Assembly: GCA_015657535.1 (NCBI GenBank)
Contig: JADHZB010000686.1
Coordinates: 1 to 21,689 of the forward strand
DNA from: Nephromyces sp. MM_2019
Lineage: Eukaryota > Apicomplexa > Aconoidasida > Nephromycida
Length of the DNA stretch: 21,689 nucleotides
Reading direction: 5' to 3'
A program made the translations under genes and the position numbers. The stretch's first letter is position 1. Every line of letters starts with the position of its first letter. Shown here piece after piece: positions 1 through 8,527 of the stretch. The notes beneath the pieces were generated by a model. That model searched no databases. It was not told the DNA's origin and saw only the letters and a list, made by a program, of their open reading frames with translations.

Positions 1-205
1 TCTTGCACGTATGTGTGTGCAGATTTTTTCACAGTCATCGTGCGGTGTGTGTGGCTTACTTTGTTATTTATGCCTCTTTGTGGGTTTTTGTTCGGGTATA
101 TAATAGGTAAGGTGTACGTACGCCGCACTTAACCTGTATCTGGCAACACACAATATGTTTATAGGAGTTTACGCACACGAACACACGGTTTAACATGCTG
201 TACAG

Positions 206-1388
206 GCAAAGGATTTGCTTCAAAGCCTACTCCATCGTGATACTTCAAAGCGTCTTACTTCTCAGCAAGGTTAAAGTTTTGCTTAGTTACCATGATACTG
301 ACTGCAATGTATGTACACTCATATGTGTATACGGGTGATTGTGTGTGTGCATGCGTTGATGTGTATGTGTGTTATGACATACTTTCAGTGCTTGTAGTAT
401 CTTGGAACTACGCTGATTCGATTCTTCTCTCCTGAGGCTTGCTAAATTTGGAGATTCTCTTCTTCGCAGCAGTGCTAAGTGTGTGTGTGTGTGTGTGCGA
501 GTGTATATTGTGTTTGTTGGTGCGTGTGTGTGCGAGTGTATATTGTGTTTGTTGGTGCGTGTGTGTGCGAGTGTATATTGTGTTTGTTGGTGCGTGTGTG
601 TGCGAGTGCATGTGTCTGTGTTAGTGTGTTGGTGTGTGTTACTGTGTGCATGTGTGTTGGCTTGTGTGTACGTAATATTTTTGTGTATGTCTATTTCGGT
701 GTATATACAGGTATTTTCCGTCTTATTGTGTGAGCATATAAACTTTTGTTAACTAGTAATGGCGTTGTGTTTTCAACGTAGAAGAGGGTGTGAAAGCTTG
801 TGTGTTGCAAGCTTATTGCCACAAAATCTCGTATGCCTATGCCTGTTTGATTTTACTTGTTTCTTAGATTGTGTGTGTGTGTGTGTGTGTGTGTTATTGT
901 TTTCAGCTCTGAACCACATTTGGTTTATCTCTAATGATGAAAGCAAACAAAAGCATGAGATAACTCATCGAACTTTAATTCACGCAAGGTAGGCGAATAC
1001 TGAGAAGCTTGGTGGCTAAATGGGAATGTACGTGCACCTGTTTTATGGTCAAATGGCTCTTCTAATGTTTGCTTGCACTCTGTATTTGTGTGCGCGTAGA
1101 TGAGTTCCTGAGTCATAGTTTTGTGTGCATCTTTGTGTGTGCAGCTACGCGTATATCTGTGTGTGTCAATGTGTGCGTATATTCGTGTGTGTATATCAAG
1201 CTACCTGTGTTATCATCTGTATTATTAAAGTCGCCATGTTACTCTAGATTCGTGCATCAGTGTGTGCCAAATTTGCAGTCTTCATGTGTGTGTGTGCTTC
1301 ATTCTAACTGTGTTGACCTCGTTTTCCACGTGTGGGTACATCATTCTGATTTTGTGTGCGAATTCGCAGGCATATTTCCAATTCTTAA
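206..1388 (+). CDS. Protein kinase, C-terminal part (5' end outside window)
   Basis: Two exons are clear. Exon 206-269 follows a CTGTACAG acceptor and reads AKDLLQSLLHRDTSKRLTSQ; exon 907-988 follows TTGTTTTCAG and begins, across a phase-1 junction, with ALNHIWF. Together they match kinase subdomain XI (A-K-D-L/I...LL..D...R.T...AL.H.W), including the conserved Arg of KRLT, so this is the end of a Ser/Thr kinase domain, most like the CAMK/CDPK group. A tail of about 20 polar residues (ISNDESKQKHEITHRTLIHA) follows. Exon 2 ends in phase 2 at AAG|GTAGGC. The simplest next acceptor, TTCGCAG at 1368-1369, gives a five-residue end and a stop at 1386-1388. That last exon is inferred. The other reading frame from 1370 stays open to a TAG at 1487-1489 but needs an extra exon. 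Substrate and subfamily cannot be told, because the catalytic loop lies outside the window. Confidence 0.78.
497..601 (+). repeat. 35-bp minisatellite, three copies
   Basis: Three consecutive units of 35 bp start at 497, 532 and 567 (each begins GCGAGTGTATATTGTG). A fourth unit starts at 602 and diverges at once. They are flanked by pure GT repeats and lie in the kinase intron. Confidence 0.9.
871..894 (+). repeat. (GT)12 microsatellite just before a kinase acceptor
   Basis: An uninterrupted GT run ends 12 bases before the acceptor AG at 905-906, so it stands where a polypyrimidine tract would be expected. Confidence 0.9.
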
Positions 1389-1495
1389 AAATGACGTGTG
1401 CGAATAATTTGCCTCGAAGCAGTTACGTAGCTCGTTTGATGTGCGATACTTTGGAGAAACCTTCCTGTGAAGAATCTGCTCCTTTTTAGAGCTCT

Positions 1496-1525
1496 TAGAG
1501 GAGAGTGTACGTACACTCTCCTCTA
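1496..1525. repeat. 30-bp perfect palindrome with GTGTACGTACAC core
   Basis: The sequence is identical to its reverse complement over 30 bases, centred on 1510/1511. The core is the dispersed GTGTAYRTACAC element, extended by GAGAG/CTCTC-type arms. It lies about 110 bp after the inferred kinase stop, and 7 bp after the stop of the alternative last exon. Confidence 0.9.
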
Positions 1526-1760
1526 GTTTTCCGTTAAAAACTCAAAGACAATGTAGCTACTCTATTCTTTGTGTGGAGATTATTCTTTTGAATGAGTTTC
1601 CTACATCTCCACGGCTTATTTTTGTGTGCGAGCTCGCTCATTTTCTTTTCGATTGAAATCTTCTCTGCCGGAGGATTCATTATACCTTGCGCTACTGCGT
1701 CTTCATTCGCGTCATTTGTGCGTGTCTATCTGCTTTGCTTGCTTTGATACTTTATTTCAC

Positions 1761-1915
1761 TCGCTGTGCTTTATCTCTATCTCCATCTTCGATTTTATCT
1801 TCGTTGTTTTATTCAGCTTCAACATCTTCGTTAACTTCATCACCTCCCTCATCTTCATCTCATCATCTTTCTCACCCTCATCTTCCTCTTTTTTTTCTTT
1901 TTTTTTTCCGAATTT
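1761..1915 (+). other. Pyrimidine-rich tract
   Basis: Nearly continuous C/T, rich in TCTTC and TCATC steps, ending in two T runs. Its composition resembles the leaders directly before the eL36 and Sen34 start codons, so it might mark a promoter or 5' leader. No gene start was found after it. Confidence 0.4.
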
Positions 1916-2578
1916 TATCAATTTTTAGCGCTAAATTCCCCTCTTTTTGGCGAATAATTTTTTTTTTTTAAACTGGGAAATCTGTGATTTTCTCTAATAT
2001 ATATTCATGATTTTTGCTGGTTTTTTTATCGAAATATACTTCTTCATATTTTTTTATTTTGTTGGATTCTCTGCACAACCCTCAGTTTTTTTATAATATG
2101 GAAAAAAATTTTGGGATAGATTATAACTGTGGAAGAAGATAAAAATTCCAGAGAAAGCCCACTTCTCTGCTGCTTACTGCAGAAACTTGCGTAATCTTAT
2201 TTCTTAGCTATTGCTAAGAGAGCAAATCTTTGGATGATGAGACACTGCAGTGTACATACACCTCCTGTGCGTAGCGTTTATGCGTATGAAGTTATCTTCT
2301 TCCATGTAAAAGTGTGAAGAATTGAAGCATTCAGGTGCACTCGCTGTGTGTGTGTTTGTTGAAGTTTGGAGGGAAAGCTTTGCAGTGCGCGTACACTCAG
2401 ACTTGTGCATGGTTGTCTATGTGTGTGTATTGTGGAGCACTTGCTGCGCTGTCTAAGCTTGTATGTATGCGATTATACAAGGGAGAGTAGCAGCAGTTTT
2501 AAGCTCGCTATTGATATTATAGGAAGAAGTGTGTTGTCTGGCTTACAAACTATTGCTCTGTAAGTGCCACACACGCAT

Positions 2579-2610
2579 ACACACACACACACACACACTG
2601 TGTGTGTGTG
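2579..2610. repeat. (AC)10-(TG)6 inverted array
   Basis: A CA run turns directly into a TG run, so the two arms can pair as a hairpin with almost no loop. Strand composition changes here from GT-rich to CA-rich. Confidence 0.85.
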
Positions 2611-2882
2611 AGAGTTTGTTGAGCCAATCTCGTCTTTAATGGGATGCATTGTGGGTGTAGATACAACTGAGAGTCGGAAGAAGATTCTTGCATGAATTTG
2701 GGAGAAAGCTACAGGTATACACACACAATCGGGGAGTTAATGGCTAGGCATTCACACACACAGGGAGTTGCTGTATAGGCATTAACACACCAAGACGAAC
2801 TAAGTATACCTCAACCCACGAGGATAGACGTCCGTACTCAGGAAGCTCCTAGCGAAAACGCCAAAGTAAACTGACATGCAAT

Positions 2883-2906
2883 ACACACACACACACACAC
2901 ACACAC
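2883..2906 (+). repeat. (AC)12 microsatellite
   Basis: An uninterrupted AC dinucleotide run in noncoding DNA. Confidence 0.9.
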
Positions 2907-3504
2907 GCATACATTTTGCTAAGGAGTATACAAAGGATTCACCCTCACCTCAATACTTTCAATGTGCCTCATCGCCCGCACACACTGACCACTTCGCCTT
3001 CTTCTATTCAAGCTTATTGTTTATGCTCGTGATATACGCACACACACGGAGAGAATGGAAGGATTCTAAGAATAAACTAACGTTTGGCAGAAAACGCTAG
3101 TATCTCATTGAGTGTATATACACTGAGCATTACCGTTATTGCTCTCTTTGTCTGCTCAGTAAGCTTATGTAAGCTCCAAGTTGGCATAAAGAGAAGACCT
3201 GTGTAGTAAGGGTTACAGATGAGCGTGCCTGTGTGTGTGTGTGTGTGTTTGGGTGCGTGAGTGTGTGGGTAGACTTCATAGGGGTAACAGATTCGTGCGT
3301 TGACTCCTCAGCAAGTGTCACCACTGTGTGTACATACATTCCCCCCCATCACCGCCATGTGTGTGTACATAGGCTCCCCCAAGCTATCACCATCACCGCT
3401 GTGTGCACGCCTACCCCGACTTCGACGGCTGTGTGTGTGTGTGCTCCAAACCGCGATGCAGCGCACCGTTAGCTACCGCGCTGCATCCCCCGCCAACCCG
3501 ACAA

Positions 3505-3705
3505 AAACACCTCCCTCTCCTCACGTCTTCTTCCTGCTGTTTGCTGTGCTCACCGCGAGCTTAGACTTCTTCCTCTTCCTCCTCTGAAGATTGAAGTTTG
3601 ATATTTCGCAGCTTCTTGTGTGTTTAATCCGATACATCTTCATCTTTTGGATACATTTTTCGTGCTTTTTGCTTTTATCATCTTCTGCTTCATCTCTTTG
3701 CTGGA
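3505..3705 (+). promoter_or_regulatory. Pyrimidine-rich leader or promoter of eL36
   Basis: The 200 bases before the eL36 start are rich in CTTCTTCCTCTTCC-type tracts, strongest at about 3520-3590. A similar but longer tract precedes the Sen34 start. Pyrimidine-rich leaders at ribosomal protein genes are known in several eukaryotes. No TATA box or transcription start can be fixed by eye, so the limits are approximate. Confidence 0.4.
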
Positions 3706-4816
3706 ATGGAGAGTTCTACGGGAATTGCAGGTATCTTTGCTGTTTTCTGTTGAGAAGTGAAGCGGTGGTGTGATGGTTTGCGCATGTGTGAGGGTGGTTT
3801 GTGCGTCCGTGGGGGGGGTGGGTACCTGTAGGAATTGGGTTGCTTTACTTCTGTGTATGGCAGGTCTCTGATTCTGCGTGTGATGAAAACTCTCTCTCTG
3901 TCTATCTCCCTCTTCTATGAAAAAGGCTTTTTGTGAAAACCCGTTTTCTTAAGTTTTTTTGAGTTTCTACACGCTGAGCAATCCTCTAAAGATGGTGAAA
4001 TTTCTTTGCTTTCTTAGCAAGTTTTAGGTAGTTGTGTGTGCTGTAGATGTGTGTGTGTGTGGTGTAGATGTGTGTGTGTGTGGTGTAGATGTGTGTGTGG
4101 TACAATCTTTGTATTTTACTCTTCTCTGCTAGAGATTCTGGGGGGCTGTGAGATTAAGAGCCACATAATGTGTGTGTTTACGTCTCTTCAATCGCTTTAA
4201 GCTTCATTTTTTATTCCTCCCTTTTGTACTTCCTGAGCTTTGCTATCCTGCTTCATACACACATAGCAACTCTCACTCACCCTGAGCGTCCCACATGAAG
4301 CTTAGTAAGTCGTCAAACGTGCTGTTAGGCCCCTCCAATTTTCCCTCGATCCCCCACATCCCCCATCCCCATACCCTCATACCCACTAGAACTTTCTCAC
4401 TCCCAAACCCCCGAACCCCCAAACCCGCCATAACATTCTCCCCAACATACTCCCCGAAACATTCTCCCCCCCATACCACCCTCCCCTCCAACCCTTCATA
4501 CCCTCCCCCCAAGTCCTTCCTATTTTTAGTCGGCCTTCACAAGGGCCATATTGTGACAAAAAGGGAGCTCCCCCCACGACCAGCAAAGCAGAAGGGCAAG
4601 CTATGTGCGCGTGTGCGGATGATCAGAGAGGTAGTCAGAGAGGTTGCCGGTTTCTCCCCCTACGAACGTAGGGTGATGGAGCTCATCAAAGTAGGGAATG
4701 CTAGCAGCTGGAAAAGGGCCCTCAAATTTAGTAAGAAGCGTCTGGGAACACACAAGAGAGCTAAGAACAAGAGGATGGAGTTGCAAGACATTATTGTCCA
4801 GCAGAGGAAGAAGTAG
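3706..4816 (+). CDS. RPL36: 60S ribosomal protein eL36 (two exons)
   Basis: Exons are 3706-3730 and 4530-4816, giving 103 residues against about 100-105 for the family. Exon 1 encodes MESSTGIA plus one base (GCAG|GTATCT). Exon 2 follows TATTTTTAG and restores Val, so the join reads [17 protein letters not shown], the hallmark eL36 N-terminus (xVGLNKGHxVTK). Further family blocks are [20 protein letters not shown], then [18 protein letters not shown] and a basic tail ending QQRKK. eL36 is a small basic protein of the large ribosomal subunit. The linker between MELIKV and KRALKF is longer than in human (GNASSW against SKD). The open frame upstream of 4530 that runs into exon 2 is intron: it is C-rich, has no family similarity, and the true N-terminus lies in exon 1. 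Confidence 0.96.
4031..4100 (+). repeat. 21-bp GT-rich minisatellite in the eL36 intron
   Basis: Three units beginning TGTAGATGTGTG start at 4042, 4063 and 4084, giving a period of 21 bp. Confidence 0.85.
4318..4512 (+). other. C-rich 3' half of the eL36 intron
   Basis: C runs of four to seven bases (CCCCCACATCCCCCATCCCC and similar) fill the intron until just before the TATTTTTAG acceptor. The opposite strand is correspondingly G-rich and could form G-quadruplexes. The Pro/His/Thr-rich open frame over it is a composition artefact. Confidence 0.7.
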
Positions 4817-5270
4817 AATGTGTATGTTTGTGTTGGCTCGTAGCGTTTTGCGGTTGTAGCGTGAAGAATGTGATTCTACGCGTATAACTGACTTTCTAGG
4901 GGCTATCACCGGTGCTCCCATCTTCTGGTGCATTATTCTAAGCTGTACTGATATCTTGGGTTGGTAGAGTGTGTGTGTGTGCATGCGCATCATTCCTGTT
5001 AGATTCCACTTGATTACTTCCTAATGATGCTTGCATCTTGGCTTATGATAAGAGTGTACGTACACTCCTTACCTTTACTCAGTTACTCGTATATGCCCCT
5101 ATATATAAGAGATGACTAGCGTGTTCCTGGACTTGTGGCTTACAGACAGTATGTTGCCGTTAAACCTAACTTTTTGAAGTTATTGAGGAGGATTTGACAG
5201 TGTGTGTATGTGTGTGTGTATCTTTGTGTATCAGTGTGTGCGAGAGAAGTATGTGTGTGAGATTATATGC
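4817..5270. other. 3' flank of eL36; no gene seen
   Basis: GT-containing noncoding DNA with the perfect palindrome at 5052-5067. No clear polyadenylation signal of the AATAAA type was seen directly after the stop. Confidence 0.5.
5052..5067. repeat. 16-bp perfect palindrome (GTGTACGTACAC core)
   Basis: GAGTGTACGTACACTC, identical to its reverse complement, lies 235 bp after the eL36 stop. It shares its 16 bases with the copies at 1503-1518 and 7119-7134. Confidence 0.9.
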
Positions 5271-5274
5271 GATT

Positions 5275-5337
5275 ATCATTCTATGTGACGATATGATCAT
5301 TCTATGTGACGATATGATCATTCTATGTGACGATATG
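5275..5337 (+). repeat. 21-bp tandem repeat, three exact copies
   Basis: Three identical units (ATCATTCTATGTGACGATAT plus G) start at 5275, 5296 and 5317. Being a multiple of three, the array reads through as ILCDDM repeats in one frame, but nothing else supports coding. Confidence 0.95.
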
Positions 5338-5474
5338 TTTTTCGCCCGTATTGACCAAGTTTATCTTGTGAGTATACGTGCAACTCTTTATTGACATTTC
5401 TTTAGTCGCGAAGAGCTCCTTATTTAGAGTGGTGTTATGTAGCCAGCCTATAAAGGATGCCGCTATATGTAAAA

Positions 5475-5558
5475 ATGGTGGTGTATGTGCACCGAAAATG
5501 GGGGTTTAGTGTGAAGATGGTGGTGTATATACACAAAAAATGGGGGTGTATTGTAAGG
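5475..5558 (+). repeat. 42-bp imperfect duplication carrying the palindromic element
   Basis: Two units start ATGGTGGTGTAT at 5475 and 5517. Each holds a GTGTA-type palindrome (GTGTATGTGCAC at 5481-5492, GTGTATATACAC at 5523-5534) followed by an A-run and TGGGGG. A further GTGTGCACAC lies at 5564-5573. Confidence 0.8.
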
Positions 5559-5575
5559 TTTGTGTGTGCACACTC

Positions 5576-7070
5576 GAAGAAATAGCAGCACCCTCATTGC
5601 CAGTATGATATGGTATTCGCAGGAGCCAAACAGGGCTAGATATTGTGATTTTACCTATAATTTATTCGATGAGCTGTACCAGCCATGTTATATTCCTTAA
5701 TTAGACACATACACACGCACACATAAACAGACATACACGGAAACGTACACAGACCCACATATGCACCCATGCACATCTCTTTTTAGGTGTTTAAAGTGTG
5801 TTATTGCTTGAATTGCTGTGAAGGCTGTGTGGTGCATATTTACAACGGGGAGCTTCTACGAGCTTCAGCAAATGCGTGTGTGTGTGTGTGTGTGTATGTC
5901 TATGACCAGCTTCGCCTTGTCATAAGAAGCCACCCGGTTACTTTCGCTGAAAAGCATTCCCCGGATATCCCCAGGCAGTGCTAGTATGCAACACACAGAC
6001 ACAATTGTGAATAGACTTCTGCCGTGGAATACACGCAATAGTTAGGAAGGTAGGTTCATGCGACGCGCCCACACATATATTGTTAGAATAGTAGGTATAT
6101 GCAACACAGTATTGCTAGAGAAGTTCATATATGTAACACGCACACGATTACTAGAGTATTACGCATGTTGAACTTACAAATTGCCGGAATACTTGATGTA
6201 GGCGAAGACGAACTCGCACACACAGTTGGCAGGAGAGCGGGTATGAGCAAAGCAAATGGGTGTCATGCATGCAAAACAAGCCTCTATCTCTACGAAAGTA
6301 AGCTAAGGTACTGCACACGCACACCATCAGGAGATTTGGCACACAAGAGACACACATAAAGCATTGGGAGAGTAAGAACGTAGCAACTTCAGAAAACCTC
6401 TCACAAACTTGCACAAACCGACAGAACTACAAACCTGGAGCAAATTATACACACTCAGAAGCACTAATTAGCCTACAGACACGCACGCCTACAGCTAATT
6501 GCACACACACATTCCTACCCCTCGAGTAGTCTGCACGCAGACACACGTCACTCTCCTAAACCTCCAGCAGCCTGCACACACACACCTCCACCAAATATCA
6601 CAACCACGAATACCACCACCTGACGTCACTCTCCTAAACCTCCAGCAGCCTGCACACACACACCTCCACCAAATATCACAACCACGAATACCACCACCTG
6701 CCTTCACACACACACGCCCACTACCGCTGCAATCACGCGGCCTAAATCAAATCCGCTTGTCCCGTAGCCAAACTCCCACTACCCCTCCTAGCCTTCTCGC
6801 CACACATCCCCCCCGAGCCCCCCCCCATCCAGCGACCACCCAAAAACTATTCAACAGCCACGCAGTCCACCTCCTACCCACCCCCTCATCATCCCACAGC
6901 AGCCCCCTGCACTCACACACACAACCCCCAATAATTCTTCTTTGCCCCCCACAGCTCGAAGCAGAGAATGAAGAAGACGCTGGCGTAAATTAAAGTTTCA
7001 CACACACACAAAACGAGACCAGCAAAATTCCTCATCCCTACGGCCTTCACTCATCCCCCGCGGATTGTAT
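5576..7070. other. CA-rich block without a supported gene
   Basis: The + strand is rich in CACACA and, from about 6760 to 6955, in C runs. It contains the 78-bp tandem repeat and a (GT) run at 5876-5894. Short frames such as 6099-6359 (+) have no recognisable family. On the minus strand, 6178-6289 is exon-like (acceptor TTTCGTAG, donor GTAAGT, open in two frames). A possible + strand last exon, 6955-6993, follows CCCCCCACAG and reads LEAENEEDAGVN then stop. None has enough support to be called a gene. Confidence 0.4.
6545..6700 (+). repeat. 78-bp tandem duplication, two exact copies
   Basis: Copies at 6545-6622 and 6623-6700 are identical, suggesting a recent duplication or ongoing homogenisation. 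The length is 26 codons, so the frame over it is kept, but the translated product is low-complexity (QQPAHTHLHQISQPRIPPP) and unsupported. Confidence 0.95.
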
Positions 7071-7118
7071 ATTCCAACACGGAAGTTCACAATATATGAT
7101 TTATTCATCGTCTACTTC

Positions 7119-7134
7119 GAGTGTACGTACACTC
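7119..7134. repeat. 16-bp perfect palindrome (GTGTACGTACAC core)
   Basis: GAGTGTACGTACACTC again, the same 16 bases as at 5052-5067. Confidence 0.9.
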
Positions 7135-8527
7135 ACTTCCTCATGAAAAAAGGAGTTGAAGCACTTGTAAGTCAAAAGGAAATAAGTATCTCTTTATCAC
7201 TTTGCAGGGATTGGTTATGAGTAAAATTTGATGTTTTTTCCAATGAATTTGTAGGTTATGTGTGTGATTAAGATGAGAGCAGCGAAGCGCGTTCAGCTAC
7301 ATTCGCGATTAGCTGGGAGTATAAATGCTTCTATAATACCAGAAACTACTACATTTTGAATAAAATGAGAAGATGAAAGCAATCAGCTTCGTTGCTCTTG
7401 AACATGAGAATGTATTGCATTTAAGAGATCATGTATGTGCGTCAGTTGTGTGTTTATTATGACGCTCTGCGTTGATGTGTGTATCTTCGAGTTTGGGATG
7501 TCGATATGTAGGATGATGTCCAAGTATATATAAGCTTGTGATGTCTGTGCCTGTGGGAGCTTTGTGAAGGTCATGTGTTTTCATTGATGAGTACGTGTGT
7601 TTAAGTTTCGGATGACTGTGTAGATTGATGAGCATATACGTGTAAGTATAGGAGGCGTGTTTCTGGATAATCCATTTTGGGGTGCTTAAGAGTAATTGTG
7701 GCAGACATATTTCAGTTTATATAGTTCTACATACGTATATATCTGTGTGTAACTGTTTTGTGCGCTTGTGTGTGTAAATGTGTTGTATGCTTGTATCCTC
7801 ATGTGCCTGATTATGCGTATCTTTTTACGATATGCATCTATGTCTATTTCAAAGATATGCCAGTCTAGATGTATCTTCCTGTTAGTCTATTTGTGTGACA
7901 CAGCTATATACCCGTGTGTGTGTGTGTGTGATTGTATTCAATTATACTTCCCCGCATCATTTTCTGTTTGCAGCATATTATTATTATTTTTACACTTGTG
8001 GGTGCATAGAATTCAGAGTACATGATGATTTGTGCATAGTAAGAGACTAATCCAGTATATATATCCGCATTGGAAAATTATATCTGATGTATATCGATAG
8101 AGCTAGAGACATAAGCATAACTACGTGTATTTTATGTGTGTATGCCACCATACATCCATCAGTAGACCTTGTTCGTATGATTGTGTATATCACGACTTCA
8201 CAATCAAGCACTATGTGTACATACACTGGATAAATTCTTTAACATTTTTGAAGCATGCATATACATCTATTAAGATGTTGAATTTTATCTTCTATGCAGC
8301 ATGTTTCATAAGTATCAATAACCATTGAATTGCCAGCTACTATGATGTTAGATAATACGATCATTTATCATCATTATAGCTTATAATATCCATACAAATC
8401 ATCATCTTGATGTCGAATCATAATATAGATTTACCTCAAAGATGATATTTTTAACTATTTTATCCTGTTTATAGCCCATGGATAAATACAAAATCCCTAA
8501 TAAAACCTTTGAAAGATTGACAAAGTG
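7135..8527. other. No supported gene; 5' flank of bystin
   Basis: AT-richer DNA with scattered GT and ATAT runs, a (GT) tract at 7914-7930 and a palindromic element at 8215-8226. The last 200 bases before the bystin start are AT-rich and lack the pyrimidine-rich leader seen at eL36 and Sen34. Confidence 0.5.

Larger units (their letters stand above)
270..906 (+). other. Kinase intron with GT-rich repeats
   Basis: The 637-nt intron runs from GTTAAA to TTTTCAG and joins the two kinase exons in matching phase. It is GT-rich throughout and carries the 35-bp tandem repeat and the (GT)12 tract. The Val-Cys-Val-Cys reading frames here are translations of the microsatellite. Confidence 0.75.
1526..3500. 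other. No supported gene
   Basis: No exon with recognisable protein similarity was found on either strand. The stretch holds a pyrimidine tract (about 1761-1915), T-rich DNA to about 2110, copies of the palindromic element at 2250-2261, 3112-3123 and (near match) 3328-3339, a CA/TG inverted array at 2579-2610 and a (CA)12 at 2883-2906. A short open frame at 2613-2693 on the + strand looks mildly protein-like (GCIVGVDTTESRKKILA) but has no convincing splice context. Confidence 0.5.

Noticed and set aside
439..752. Overlapping Val-Cys-rich frames on + and a His-Thr frame on minus
   Set aside because: They are translations of GT/CA repeats within the kinase intron 270-906.
1626..1971. Two overlapping Ser/Phe-rich frames of 94-100 residues
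   Set aside because: Composition of the pyrimidine tract; no conserved motif and no splice support.
4295..4529. N-terminal extension of eL36 starting at ATG 4295
   Set aside because: C-rich low-complexity Pro/Thr/His sequence that ends at a good acceptor. The phase-matched exon 3706-3730 supplies the proper eL36 N-terminus.
4601..4993. 130-residue minus-strand frame
   Set aside because: Antisense shadow of eL36 exon 2.
5275..5573. Short direct repeats considered as a CRISPR array
   Set aside because: Units are contiguous with no unique spacers, and the genome is eukaryotic.
6258..6272. TGCATGC word as an apicomplexan-type regulatory motif and lineage clue
   Set aside because: It lies far from any recognised gene start, and a single seven-base palindrome is not evidence of lineage.
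6499..6993. 164-residue Pro/His/Thr-rich frame
   Set aside because: Low-complexity translation of CA-rich and C-rich DNA with a 78-bp duplication; only its last 13 codons after CCCCCCACAG look exon-like.
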